NCBI GenBank assembly: GCA_027946365.1
Contig: JAPEUQ010000004.1
Location: 2,480,001-2,544,000, forward strand
Direction of reading: 5' to 3'
From: Kalmusia sp. IMI 367209
Lineage: Eukaryota; Ascomycota; Dothideomycetes; Pleosporales; Didymosphaeriaceae
DNA length: 64,000 nucleotides
The position numbers and the translations under genes are program-made. Below the pieces are notes generated by a model. It did no database searches. It was not told the DNA's origin and worked only from the letters and a program-made list of their open reading frames with translations. Of the stretch, positions 24,480-36,406 are shown one piece after another; the stretch's first letter is position 1; every line of letters begins with the position of its first letter.

Positions 24480-27400
24480 ACGTTCACGGCCTCTTTTACT
24501 ATAGGAATTTCCATTATTAATCTTCTTAAGGAGACTTTAAATTTTTTTAATATTCTTTTAGTACGTTTCTAGAGATTAAGATATTAGTCTTTTAGGAGTT
24601 CTTACTTTTATTATAACCTATCTATTTAATTAGATATTTCTATTGTCCCGACTCTCTCTACTATCTATTAATAATATAATTAATTTTATATATATTATCT
24701 TCTAGTTGGCGTAAAGTGTCGCTAATAGATTCTTATAAATAAGAAAAGAATCTATAAGACTTATAGAGTTCTAGTAAAAGGGATAGAATATTAAATAGAC
24801 TTTACCTAACTCTAGTAGGTCAATCCTATAGATAGTTAATAATAAACTAATATATTCTTTACTATCTCTAGTTCTAGAAATTTTAGTTAAGCTTTTTACT
24901 TAGCCTTATAGATTTTATATACTAATTGGATATTTAGACTTTATCTCCCTTTTTTAGCTTAAGAGGTAGTCTTTTCTTATTTACTATCTTCTTTTAGTAT
25001 TCTTATACTATTTCTAGCTTTTTTCATATCTTTATTCTAATACTAAGTAGTTTCTTAATTATCTAGAAGCCTTTAGGGCTTTTACTATTTTCTAGGGGCT
25101 GATAGGGCTAGTTTGGCTTAGTTAGGTTATATTTAAAGTAAACTTAGAAAGGTATATACCTAGTAGATAAATATTAGCTATTATTATATATAAACTCTAT
25201 TAAAGAGATCTATAAGGCCTAATTATTCTATTTAAGTAAGTAGAAGATATAAAGATACTATTTAAGAATCTAATTTTAATATTTAGTCTATCTATCTATC
25301 TAGGGGTAAAAGGCTGACGTTAGGACTTATCTTAAGTTAAGATAGTAGTAAAACGTATCTTAGAAATATAATTTTATTACTAGTCCTTTATTTAATAGTA
25401 TCGTCTCTAGATTACTATAAAGCCTTATAACCTTATAAATTTAGGCCTAGGCTAGATTAGTACCGTCTCAGTCTATATAAGTAGGAACGTAATAAGTCAT
25501 CTTTAAAAATTAATTAATAATAACTAGGATTAAGTTATATATAGTTTCTATAAACTAACTTAGAAATAGATTAATAATAAAATCTATTATTACGTACTAC
25601 TAGGGCCTATTAGGGACTAGTAGTGGCTATAGAAGACTATATAGCTTATATTTCTTTAGGTGGCCCTTTAACATTATATATAATTATATATATAGTTAGA
25701 GATATCCTTTATTATATTAGTTTAATGATAGTGTCTTTAGACTTATTTAAGAGTTTAGGTTACGCTAAAATATCCTAAAAGTAGTCTATTATAGTAACTT
25801 TTAATTATATTTATACATTCTTATATTATTTTAAGCTAAATAGGCTCCTTTAGGTCTAAATAGAAGCTATTAGGTCTATTTATACCAATTTGTTAGTGTC
25901 GTCCCCTAATAATTCCAAATTCTTAGCCTCTAGCCCCTCTTAGTTTTTAAGTATAGGGAGGTCGTCCTATCTTTCTCTATTCTTTTTCTTAAAGCGTTGA
26001 ATTTGGCTATTTAGAGCCTAATTACGTTTCTATATATTACGCGCTCTTATAATAACTATAGACACGGGGGCCCCTTTAGTATCCTATTAAGCTAGTAGCT
26101 TATCTAAGGGTTTTATAAACGCCTTATTATTTTTCTACTTAGGCTTACTAGCTATAAGCATATAATCTAGATAATAAGATAATCCATTCACTAGATTTAT
26201 AGATCCTAAATAGTAGATTATAATAAAATTATATTCTAAGAGGGTTAAATACAACTAAATATAGTGTACTATAAGAATTTTTATCTCTATAAATTACTAA
26301 AGGTTATAATAATCTATAAGAATCTTAAAATAATATCCTTATAAATACTATTACTAATACTTTATACTTTTAATAATAGTAAGTAGTTCTTTATTATATA
26401 TATTATAATAATACTAAGTATTATTAAGCTTTCTTAAAAAGAAGTTAATAGATTACTATATAGTCTATTCACCCCTATTAGGGGTTAACTAGCTATAAAT
26501 GGCGTCAATCGCCCCTCTAGATATATCTATTTTTAAATATATCTATCTACTACTCTTATAGTGGGTAAGTATTAGTATCTTAAGAAACGCGTTTTTAAGA
26601 TTATAAAAGGCTTAGCGGCCTTTTAGTTCTAAGTTAAAGTAAACGCTCTCCTCTCTTCTTATAGCTAGCCTCTAATAGATACTATCTAGACCTTTCTTTA
26701 TTAGACTGGTTAAAGGAAGGGCGATCTAGGAGAAATTAATTATAAATTTATAATAATAGTTTATAAAGCTAATAAACATCCTTATATTATATATATAAAT
26801 TAGTATTAGCTATAACTAGATTATCTCTATATAATCTAGGTTAATTATAAGGCCTTTAGTAGTGATAATAAAGCCTAAATACTTAATTATATTAATATAT
26901 TATTTATACTTTTTAGGTTAATAAATAACTTTATATTACGTAAATGTTAGAGTACCTCTATATATAATATATATAGTCCTCCTTATTATTAGAGAAGACT
27001 AAGATGTTATTAAGGTATATAATATAACTTACGTCTACTAATCTAGCTAGTATTTAGGTAATAAGTCCCTAAAACTACGCTAGGTATTAGTAAGTCTAAA
27101 AGATATTACTAAGTATTTAAAGTAGCTATAATAGGTTCTAAATATAGTCTTCCACTCATCCCCTTTATAATATATATATAGTAATATACCTCTTTTAGGT
27201 TAATTTTTATAAAAATTTTTGCCTATTAGAGCCGATTCAGCGATTTAGTAATTAATAGGAATGATTTATAATTTTTAATTATAATCTTATTTAGTCCTCT
27301 ATAGTCTATATATAGTCTAAGACTATTATTTTTCTTTTTATAAAGAGTATTGGCGCCTCTACTAGTAACTTTAAGTGACGAATCCACCCTCTTATAAGAT

Positions 27401-28290
27401 ATTTCTTAATATACTTCTAGAGAGTCTCTAATTCTAAGATTAATAGGTTGTATATAGAAAAGTATAGTGGTTACTAGCCTAATTTAAGCTCTATATATAA
27501 GTTATATTTACTATAATCTAGTATAGCCTTAAAGTCCTTACTAGAGCCTAGGTCGTTAAAGTTAGAGTAAGTATTTAGTACTAAGTCTCTCTATTTCTAG
27601 TAGGTCTATTTAGCGCCAGATTACCTACTATAGATATAATATAGATATAAATAATTATATTTATATTTTTAGAGTATATAATTAAACTCTTCTACGTCTT
27701 CTATAATAATCTTTTTAAAGGGATATTATAGCTTTACGACCTCTTTTTAGAAAAGAATATATTAGTTTATAATATTAACCTTTAGGTTTACCTAATTAAA
27801 CTATAGTAAGCCTAAAAATATATTATATCCTAAGAGATTTACTATTATAAAAGGTATCACTTAGAGCTATTTATATCCTTTTAAGTTTATAAGCTCTATA
27901 TTAAGTACTATAATATTATATATTATTATCTTAAACCTATTTGCCACTTTCACTAGTAAATTATCTAAGGGTGTTATATCTATCTTAGCCTATTTAACCT
28001 TTTCTAAGGATAATAGGTTTAGTATAGATACTAAATCTATAAGACGTCTATATCCATTAAGCTTTATTTAACTCTAGTTTTAAGGGTGAGTATCCTTTTG
28101 GCTACTTATAAAGCTAATTAAATAGATAGCCTATATTATAGATCTCTAGAATTTAATTAATATAGTTAATAACTAATTTAATATAGATAAATAGAACTGC
28201 TACTAGTCCTTCCGCCCCTTATCTTTTCTTAATAGGTGCGCTTTCTCCTTATTAAATTAAGTATCTCTTAACCTAGGCGCTGCTGGTTTG
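24480..28290 (-). pseudogene. Second Ty3/gypsy pol (protease-RT-RNase H-integrase-chromodomain), minus strand, RIP-degraded
   Basis: Minus-strand order, from high to low coordinates. Retropepsin-like LNLLSLEKVK.AKIDITPLDN at about 27,950-28,040. Reverse transcriptase with SLRLYIDYRGLNKI near 27,300-27,340 and IYLNNILVFS (YLDD with two Asp lost) near 26,990-27,025. Integrase with a DRQ..-type block near 25,200-25,330 and LPLKLKKGDKV near 24,930-24,980. Chromodomain-like LIDSRESRDNRNI at about 24,600-24,680. Stops occur at Gln/Trp positions. The gag end is interrupted by the hAT derivative at 28,298. Confidence 0.78.
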
Positions 28291-28297
28291 TTTAAGG

Positions 28298-30410
28298 CAG
28301 TGTTGCAAATATATAGTAATTACTATATAATTAAGATAATTACTAACTTAATTACTAAATCTCAAAATATAATTAGTGTTAGTAATTAGTAATTAAAATT
28401 TTTTAAAATATAATTAGTAATTAGTAATTAGTAATTATCTTAATTATATAGTAATTACTAAATTACTAAATTAGTAATTAAGACTAAAAATATTAAGATA
28501 ATTAGGTCTTTTTATAAATTTTTAAATTATAGTACTATCTTTATTGACTATAAAAGTTATAGCTAATATATATAAAAACCTAGCTTATTATAATAAAATA
28601 TATTAATTATCTAATTATATAAAGAGTTTTTTTATACTATAATCTAAAACGTCTAGTATATAAATAAAATTACTTTATATTTTAGCTATACTAGTATTAT
28701 ATAGTATATATAAGTTAATCTATTACTATAAATAGTAAAGTAGTATAAGATTTAATAAAATATACTATATTAATAGTAATTAAAATAATATATAATATCT
28801 AAGATATAGATATTATAGAGTACTTTTATATAGTTTAAATATAATTTAAATTATAGTAGTTACTTATTTAGATATTAAGTTATTTTAATTTTTAAAACTA
28901 TTACTTTTATAGATAACTTTGAAGGGACGTAGAATATTTTATAAAAAGTATATACTAAAACTAGTATTATAAATAAAATAATAAATCTATTTTATATATC
29001 TAAAATAGTACTTTAGATTAAGCTATAATCTATTAGAATTAGTATAATAGTATAACTAGTTAGCTAGAAACTTAATATAATTAAAAAGATTATCCTAAGT
29101 ATATATCGTCTAAAGACTACTTTAAGATACTTTTTAAAAATAATCGAAAACTACTAACTAGAAGTATTAATTCAATTAGTAAAATATACTAGTAGGTGAT
29201 ATTAAATATAGTTCTTAGTATAATTTATATTATATAAAAATTATAGTAATTACTCAATTAGATAAGCCAAAATAATTTTTTTAAAAGTTTAAATTTTACT
29301 AAACGTTACAATCTAGGGAATGATTAATTTTAAAAAAGTAAAAAAGTAAAAAAGAAAAAGAAAATAGAGAAAAGTAGTTAACATAATAAAATAGTAAAAA
29401 TAATAAAAATAATAAAAGAAAATAGTAGGCTAATTAGGTAATTATTATAATTTTTATATAATATAAGTCGCGTTAAGAACCTTATTATTTTCTATTTACT
29501 AGCGTATGTTTAGTAATCGAATTACGACTTTTAGTTAATAGTTTTCGATATATTTTAGAAAGTGTCTTAAAGTAGCCTTTAGAAGATACTTACTAAAGTA
29601 GTCTTTTAATTATATTAAGTTTCTAGCTGACTAGTTATACTATTATACTAATTCTAATAGATTATAGCTTAATCTAAAGTACTATTTTATATATATAAAA
29701 TAGATTTATTATTATATTTATAATACTAGTTTTAGTATATACTTTTATAAAACTATTCTACGTCCTTTAGAGTTATTTATAAAAGTAGTAGTTTTAAAAA
29801 ATTAAAATAACTTAATATCTAAATAAGTAACTGCTATAATTTAAATTATATTTAAACTATATAAAGTACTCTATAATATCTATATTTTAGATATAGTATA
29901 TTATTATAGAATCTATTTATAAACTATACTTTTTATTAAAAATCTTAGCCTCTTAGAACTTTATAATAGAAATCTATCTTATTACTCTATTATTTATAAT
30001 ATTTCTACTAAATATAGTAATAATAATAAGTATTAACTTATTAAAAAGTATAATCCTAGTAAATATATTTAGAAAAGATAAATAGAATAATCTAAAAACT
30101 TCTTTTAATTATTTTCAACTAGACTTTAATAATTATAAGCTATAAACTTTATAGTCGAGAAAGATAGTACTATACTATAATAATTATAAAAGAAATCCTA
30201 ATAATTCTCGAATTCCTAGACTTAATTACTAATTTAGTAATTTAGTAATTACTATATAATTACTAAATTTTCCTTTAGTAATTAGTTTTAGTAATTAGTA
30301 ATTAAGAATTTAGTAATTAGTAATTAGTAATTAGTATTTGCTTAGTAATACTATTTAGTAATACTAAGTAATACTAAGTAATATTTAATTACTAAATTTT
30401 TGCAACACTA
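28298..30410. mobile_element. Non-autonomous hAT derivative (two long arms, no transposase)
   Basis: Begins CAGTGTTGCAAAT at 28298 and ends TTTTTGCAACACTA at 30410. The left arm (28298-29340) and right arm (~29430-30410) match the two arms of the hAT element at 1-5524. Between them only ~100 bp survive, and these correspond to the DNA next to the right arm of the full element (AAAGTAGTTAACATAATAAA). The transposase and second ORF are thus deleted. The two arms have diverged in their outer parts beyond simple RIP transitions. No clear 8-bp duplication (GTTTAAGG versus GGCGGAAC). Confidence 0.82.
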
Positions 30411-31018
30411 GGCGGAACCAATATAAGATAAAGTAGTTAGAAAAATAAATTAAAAAGATAAGAAACTAGAGAAAATATAAAAAGGGTATAGTAAATAAAA
30501 GAGAGAAAAGTTAATAGAATAAAGAGATACCCTAACGCCTTAAATATAGTACTATAATAACTTAATTATTACCTATAGTAATAATGTAACGGATCACAAC
30601 ATATCTATAAAATAAAAGGCGTATAAGGTAGATATATAATTACTTAGACAATATTATAAATAACTAAAGAAAAAGAGAAATATTATAATAAAATAAGATA
30701 ATACACTACTATAGTAATAAAAAGGGTAAAAGACGTAATTAGATAGATAATACTACGTATACTAAAGTAAAGATAAAGAATACTATAGTAAATAAGCTTA
30801 TATACTAGTATAATAGAATAATAGTAAGAGACCTAGTTAAATAGATAATACTAAGTATATTAAGGTAAAAGAAATAAACGCTGTGATAAACAAGCTTATA
30901 TACTAGTATAAGGGAATAATAAATACTATAAAAAGTAAATATTAAAGAAAAAAAAAAGGGATAATAGTAAGTAATTTAAGAATAATATTATATAATTTAA
31001 GAGAAGATAAGGAGGATA
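30411..31018. other. Degraded retroelement sequence with a short tandem duplication
   Basis: AT-rich, no intact reading frame. A roughly 110-bp unit containing AAGCTTATATACTAGTATAA occurs twice (about 30,735-30,940). It ends in the purine tract before the right LTR. It could be the end of the plus-strand element or the gag of the minus-strand one; the sequence does not decide. Confidence 0.5.
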
Positions 31019-31181
31019 TATAATAGGCTAGGCGTATTCTAGCCTTAGTAAGGGATTAGTAAGGAGAGAACATCTACTTAAGTGGAGAACCTCTCCTTTT
31101 TCCCCTTTTTCTACCTCAGCTAGAATTCATACCTTTCAATTGGCATCTATAATATAATACTTCTAGGGCTAGCCTATAATA
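31019..31181 (+). repeat. Right 163-bp LTR of the composite
   Basis: Begins TATAATAGGCTAGG (TG lost to RIP at the first dinucleotide) and ends CTAGCCTATAATA. It is followed by AATAG, the target duplication. Confidence 0.85.
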
Positions 31182-31186
31182 AATAG

Positions 31187-31465
31187 TAGTCTTTTATAAA
31201 AACTATTTATAAGAGAATTTATTAGATTAATAATAAGAATTACTAGAGGTTATTTATTATCTCTATATACTACTATTAGATAGGGCTCTATAGGCTCTAT
31301 CTATAGAGCCTATAGAGCTATTACGTAACTATATTATATATCTAAATTATACTTAATATCGCTTCCATAATTATAATACTAATTTTTATAATCCTATTAG
31401 TTATTACTACTAACGCTGTCATTGTCGTAATTCCGTTACGGCGTAGTAACCGTAACACTAGCGGG
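31187..31465 (+). repeat. Dispersed repeat R2, copy 2, spanning the isochore edge
   Basis: Inverted copy of 6270-6560, including the hairpin at 31284-31319. The left part is RIP-like, while the last ~70 bp (around TTCCGTTACGGCGTAGTAACC) keep GC that is lost in the other copy. Composition therefore changes to normal genic within this repeat. Confidence 0.75.
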
Positions 31466-31570
31466 GTCCCGTCGCGGCGTTGAATCCTAACATCTACGCA
31501 CTCCTATATACCGTTAGATGAGAATATACTATATGTGAAGTCTTATTGACCAGCGCTAATATAATTATAT

Positions 31571-32625
31571 CTATTCGATATCGCTATCATCTTCGCCCCT
31601 CATGGACCTCCACCATTGACTCTGTTCGTCAAGCCCCGATCCATCGACCAAAAGCTTCCATTTGTTATAGAACCATCTTGCGCATTCCCAGTTGCGTTTA
31701 TCTCTCACAAGCGATGCGGCGCGACCAGTAGAGCCGTGACCAACCCCCCAGACCATCATTCCTTCATTCTCGATATCCCTCTTGAGTTCAGTTTCGTCAA
31801 AAGCCGGAGGATCCATTGAAAGTAGTGTAATGGCCCTATCACGAAAGACAGGAAATGGAATCATGTCCAAGTACATTCCATGCGCGTGTGACCGCTGGAG
31901 TGGTGTTGGTAATAAGTCTGGTATGACGGCGTCCGACATGCAAAAACAGGGTTGCCGACGGATGGGACGTTGAACGGCAAACTCGTATGGAGTCGAGAGG
32001 TTAGAATCGTTTGAAACAGTCTCTGATGAGATGAGCAGCTCAAATTGGGTGTGCCAATACCAAGGTGAGATATCATCCTCCTTCTGGGCTAAGAAAACCG
32101 GTAGCCCCATGTGGAGAGCATTCTGGATTCGTGCGGCGTAGAAGCTCAGCTTCCGCACTGTAAGGTGATTTTTGTAAGGCGATGGAAGCGATGCGACTGT
32201 ACTAAAGTTCCAAGAAGACTCTTCTCGCATGCTTGTTTGTGTTTCGAGCAGAAGCATGTTTTCAAAGTCAAAGAACGAAGGCTCGCTAAACTTATTGTCA
32301 CTAGTTGGATGGAATAGATAGTCCTGGAAGCTGGGCTGACTCGTAAGGCAGATAAGTTGTTGTGCATTCGAAGAGCTCGCGTTTGATGCGTCGAGTGTGG
32401 TTCTGTTATCGCTGTCGTGCCGCTCAGAAGGATCATGAGCAGTCTTCCTTCGCTCTCCTGCATAAAATGTCAGCCACGTTACCACCATACATGATTGCGA
32501 TACTAACGGTATCGGCGTTGCGCTTCGCGATTCTGCCTTCGTCTGTCTTCAGTGACCTTTCGTTTTCGGGCGCAGGGCCCAGCATATCTGCCGTGCTTGG
32601 CTTCGGGTATTGTTTCCTCATTCAT
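31571..32625 (-). CDS. bZIP transcription factor with DUF3425 domain
   Basis: Two exons: 32508-32625 and 31571-32457, with a 50-bp intron (GTTAGT...GCTGAC...CAG), giving 334 aa. The intron splits the basic region. Only the spliced frame gives QNREAQRRYRERRK at residues 31-44, the N-x2-A-x4-R signature of fungal bZIP/AP-1-like DNA contacts. A clear leucine zipper is not visible. The C-terminal ~130 residues match the fungal DUF3425 pattern: PTPLQ, H..YLDMIPFP..RD, DE.EL..D, WG, W....W..KW..L, QWWR..RGE. Such proteins are nuclear regulators of stress or secondary-metabolite genes; the target is unknown. ATG 32625 was chosen because it opens directly into the basic region. It lies only ~100 bp from the AT-rich block and is divergent from the SDR gene. 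Confidence 0.85.
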
Positions 32626-33281
32626 GATTATGATAGCTATACAAACTGATCGTGTTCTTCTGTCAACTGTACGTAGATGTGGTCTCTCGGTTCCCCTGGT
32701 TTCAGCGGAAGGGGGATGGATAAGCCAGTGGGGCTCGTGAGACTTGGCATATAAGCCACGCTAACCACATGGAGAGATATCGTAGCTAAATTCCTTCGGA
32801 TCCACCTGGCCCGAACACTGTGATGAATCAAGAACCTCTGCGGTCCACAATCGCTGCATAACCTGCGTCGATACTGTAATCCTGAGGTGGCTCGTTCCAT
32901 GAAAGACCAATAGCATACACCATACTGACGGCCAGTATGTCTCTGTGTCCAACGTGTTGCGCGGTGTTCATCTAGAACCAAGCTGCCCAATTTCCCTCGT
33001 CGCCCGCTGTTATCCGAGAGTGCAAGATTCAATGGTTGTTCAGGATTGAGTCTAAAGTATATACTATAGCTCTGTACCCTCAGGGGCCGGCCGTCGGGAC
33101 TGCCGGAGCGCGGTCTATATGCTTAACGTAAGCCTTGCATGGCTTATAGAAGAGAATAGTAATGAACTTGTTGAGATGAACCAGTATAAAAGGCCGGTAA
33201 TTGCCCTGATAATGGAGTATCCCACTCGAATTCATCGTGACGGTCACCACTAGTCTTACTTCTGACCATTTTTCTTTCAAG
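32626..33281. promoter_or_regulatory. Divergent intergenic promoter between bZIP and SDR genes
   Basis: 656 bp separate the two start codons. A TATA box (TATAAAA, 33185-33191) sits 97 bp before the chosen SDR start. Open frames here (for example minus 32637-33032) have no recognisable domain and overlap the promoters, so I regard them as chance. Confidence 0.5.
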
Positions 33282-34217
33282 ATGTCTACCGACTTCCCTG
33301 TTTTCACTAAGACGTTCCACTCTTCTGTCTACCCCAGCCTTGATTTAACGAACTCTACTCTTTCTGCTAAGGGTAAGGTAGTTCTTGTTACTGGCGGCGC
33401 TCGCGGTATTGGAAAGGCTATTGCCACGGCTTTTGCCCTAGCAGGAGCTCGAGCTGTTGTCATACTGGGCCGCGCGGCAGATACACTCCAAGCTACAGAA
33501 AAAGAGATAGTCAGTAACATACAAACCGTGAGCTCAGCGACGGTTGTACGAACTTTTCCGACTGACATCCGCGACGCTGAGGCTGTTTCACGCGTGTTCA
33601 AAACTGTTTGCGATGAGTTCAAAGCCATCGAAATTGTCGTCAACAACGCTGCAGCCCTGCACCTTGGCACGCTTGAAGCCTCCAATGTAGACGATTACTG
33701 GAAAAGCTTCGAGACCAACGTCAAAGGCACGTTGAATGTAATGCAAGCTTTCGCCCAATTTGGTCTCGATCGCAATGCAGCTACTCCAACAACCTTCATC
33801 AATGTCACATCGGTCGGACTCATTATGCCTATCTACCCGACATGGTCGAACTACGTCGCAACGAAGCTCGCAGCATTCAGCATGACAGAATTTTTCGCAG
33901 CAGAGATGGGCAGCAAGATTCGCACCTTCTCATTCCATCCAGGCAGGGTCGAGACAGATATGGCGAAAGATAACGGTATCCCGACGTTTGATGATGCAGG
34001 CAAGCTTTCATCTCCTTTTCCTCATGGGTGGAAATGCTGACCATGCTCAGAATTGCCGGGCGCGTTCTGCGTATGGCTCGCGGTCACACGTGAAGCCGAC
34101 TTCCTGCAGAATCGATTGGTAGCGGCTAATTGGGATGTTGACGAGCTGTTGCAGATGCGGAAGGAGATAGAAGAGAAGGGCTTGTTGAAGTTGAAGTTCG
34201 AGGGATTGGCAATGTAG
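33282..34217 (+). CDS. Short-chain dehydrogenase/reductase (SDR)
   Basis: Two exons, 33282-33999 and 34051-34217, giving 294 aa. Classical SDR: NAD(P)-binding TGGARGIG (residues 37-44), NNAA (121-124), catalytic Ser177, Tyr191 and Lys195 (YVATK), and a PGRVET-type segment. Splicing uses a GC-AG intron (GCAAGC...TGCTGACC...CAG, 51 bp), which joins DDA to ELPGAFCVWLA. That join restores the C-terminal signature of this fungal SDR subgroup and ends at TAG 34217; without it the frame stops after GWKC. The start at 33282 is preferred over an in-frame ATG at 33237 because the TATA box is at 33185. Likely cytosolic NAD(P)H oxidoreductase, substrate unknown. Confidence 0.85.
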
Positions 34218-34427
34218 ATTGGCATGAAAGGGCATCATAGCTCTGGGCTCACGAGGATGGGCAACCACACGAGAAGGATCTGTTTAGGTCAAGCACTAGT
34301 ATATTCGTGGTCTAGCGTATTTATCGATGACATCGTACCCCTCACAACTATAGCCAAAACATGCATTATGCTCCACTCTGCACGCACCAAGTTCGTCCTC
34401 GATAGAATATATAAGATCTCCTGAAAG

Positions 34428-34877
34428 ATGTCCGACTTCAACGAACCGCTAGTCTTCAATCCACCCGACATACCTCAACCTCCACCAACCTATTCCCAGG
34501 TTTCCGTTACACCTCTCCTCCCGACGTCAAAGCTCATCACCCTCGCTGGGCAAGTTGGCCTCGATGGTAAAGGTGTCGCAGAAGGCTTTGATGCCCAAGT
34601 CAAGCTCGCTTATCGCAACATTCTGAATACCCTCAAGGCGGCTGGCGCCACACCTCGCGACATCATTCATGTGAAGCATTTCATCGTCAAAGACACCGGC
34701 CGTGTTGGGGTGGATAGCGAAGATGAATTGACACGTGTCTGGGGCCATCACTGGATCAAGTTCATGGACAAGGAAGGGGAAGGTCATCGGCCGCCAGATA
34801 CGGTTTTAGGTGTTGCGTGTTTAGCGACGAAGGAGCTTCTATATGAATGCGAGGTATGGGCTATCGTACACAAATAG
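34428..34877 (+). CDS. RidA/YjgF-family protein
   Basis: Single exon, 149 aa. It has the Rid fold signature: LITLAGQVGLDGKG, then AYRNILNTLKAAGATPRDIIHVKHFIV (quoted here only to mark the central helix and strand) split by a short loop, and a PPDTVLGVACLA/ECEVWAIV end. RidA proteins hydrolyse reactive enamine/imine intermediates, and many fungal paralogues sit beside oxidoreductases. It starts 210 bp after the SDR stop on the same strand. No signal peptide, so cytosolic. The classical RidA Arg is not evident at the usual place, so deaminase activity is uncertain. Confidence 0.85.
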   Translation: MSDFNEPLVFNPPDIPQPPPTYSQVSVTPLLPTSKLITLAGQVGLDGKGVAEGFDAQVKLAYRNILNTLKAAGATPRDIIHVKHFIVKDTGRVGVDSEDELTRVWGHHWIKFMDKEGEGHRPPDTVLGVACLATKELLYECEVWAIVHK

Positions 34878-36406
34878 CAAGAGGCTGTGATGCATTCCGG
34901 GGTATGGATCAAGACTACATTGAGTATTAGAGCTCTTATATCGAAACGCTCCAGACTGCAATCTAGGCTGGCCTCATGTTTTTCATTGGAGACTATTAGC
35001 ACAATACATCCTCTAACATCGTGCTAATTAAATTCGATTTAGCAAATACTGAGAGGATATCGCTTGGCCGAAGTTAAGATGGTGTATACTGATATCCAAA
35101 ATTTGCGGATAGATTCGCTTAGTTGATCATATATACATCTTTTCACTTTACGATGAAGCGAGACCATTACCAATGGTGCTTCTTATAGACTCTATACGAT
35201 CTTCAGGGGTGACTCACTTAGCTGATGTTGGCGCTGAGTAATTCGCAGGTTTGAATTCCATCCTGTAAAGTAGGATTCTTTGATCCGACTCATCATTCGT
35301 CCCATCCAAAGTCAGCTGTAAGGTATACATCAAGGGCCCAGATGAGGGCTTGTAAAGTGATGCAGTGGTAGCTTATCATAGACTCGACTTTTTTTGGTAC
35401 ACGCCTAAAGAATCGGACTGAAACACTAGCGATATGTTCGAATACACGATTCCCGAGACATCGGCTGTCATAGATGACAAGCCATTTGAGCCGCCAAATG
35501 AAACTAGCACAGGAGGCTTCTAGCTACTTATCCGACAAGGTGGACACATAAAGCATTGACAGCGAAGGAATGACATATTGTTCTTTCAACGTCTGCCTAT
35601 GGCAGACGGAGAGATCGAGTAGGAGAAGAGGTTCGCTCAGAGGAGGAAGTAGAACAAGATTGGGGGCTTGTCGAGGGAAATTTTGACGTTGCATTTGAGG
35701 CGAATGTCGAGCATACCAAGGGGAAGCTCAAGCACTAAGAGTAATACTAGTTAGTAGGAAAAAATCCTTAAGTTTCTTCTGAGTACAAGGACAAGAAGGG
35801 AAAGGAGGAAAGCAATAGAGCATAGGTACAAGACTGGATTTGAAGTAATGAGCCACGTATAGCTCTAAAATCTTCGTGGATCCTCCGCGCGTGTATTTCA
35901 TAGCGCCACTTTATAGTATCCGTGTAACCTGCATTTAATAAAACTCACAGTGTGAATAACAAACACAATAAAATCCCTAACCCACCCCCCTAAAGAAATT
36001 TACAGAGTCGAGTGATATTTTGTCGTCGAGCTGGTATGATCGATGCTAAAACCTACTTTAGGCCTAGCGTTCGCCCCGCAGAGCAATTCCACGCATGTGA
36101 AGAACCTGGTCTCCGGGGCTGAGACACGCACCACCCTAACCCCTTCGCGGCTCCGCGCCGGAACCTGAAATTATACCGGTTCTCTTCATCGGAGGTGTAA
36201 AGCCTCCGATTGCAGGAATAATGTTCGGTGCGAAGATCAGTCCGGGGTACCCCGCGGTACTAAAACAAGCGTGTTATTGGTCGGGGTAGATGCTACCGAG
36301 CAATGTGGCCAAGCTATACTTGCGCAGGGGCGGCTATATTCCTATAAGAAAGTTTTGAAGACATTCGCCTGGTGGTCATTCCTCTTAGACACGCGCATTT
36401 CTTCCG
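34878..36406. other. Intergenic, no gene recognised
   Basis: About 1.5 kb. A short open stretch near 35,635-35,740 (DWGLVEGNFDVAFEANVEH) has a coding-like look but no start or partner, and may be the end of a decayed gene. The last ~350 bp before the lyase gene are GC-richer and presumably hold its promoter. Confidence 0.5.

Larger units (their letters stand above)
17038..31181 (+). mobile_element. 14.1-kb LTR-bounded composite retrotransposon insertion
   Basis: Short matching LTRs (17038-17199 and 31019-31181) are flanked by the duplication AATAG (17033-17037 and 31182-31186). The uninterrupted target (AATGG before the G-to-A change) is preserved in the R2 copy near 6.55 kb. Plus orientation is supported by the gag-pol following the left LTR and by a purine tract (GAGAAGATAAGGAGGA) just before the right LTR. 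The length is inflated by later insertions: the 1.2 kb element copy D, a minus-strand gypsy pol and an hAT derivative. Confidence 0.75.

Noticed and set aside
1..31450. Subtelomere or centromere
   Set aside because: No TTAGGG-type telomere repeats were seen, and nothing separates a centromere from ordinary RIP-mutated repeat blocks.
32637..33032. 131-codon minus-strand open frame upstream of the bZIP gene
   Set aside because: No domain, lies in the divergent promoter, and would need an extra intron without good sites.
35225..35275. T-arm-like words (GCAGGTTTGAATTCC) suggesting a tRNA
   Set aside because: No acceptor or anticodon stem could be paired around it.
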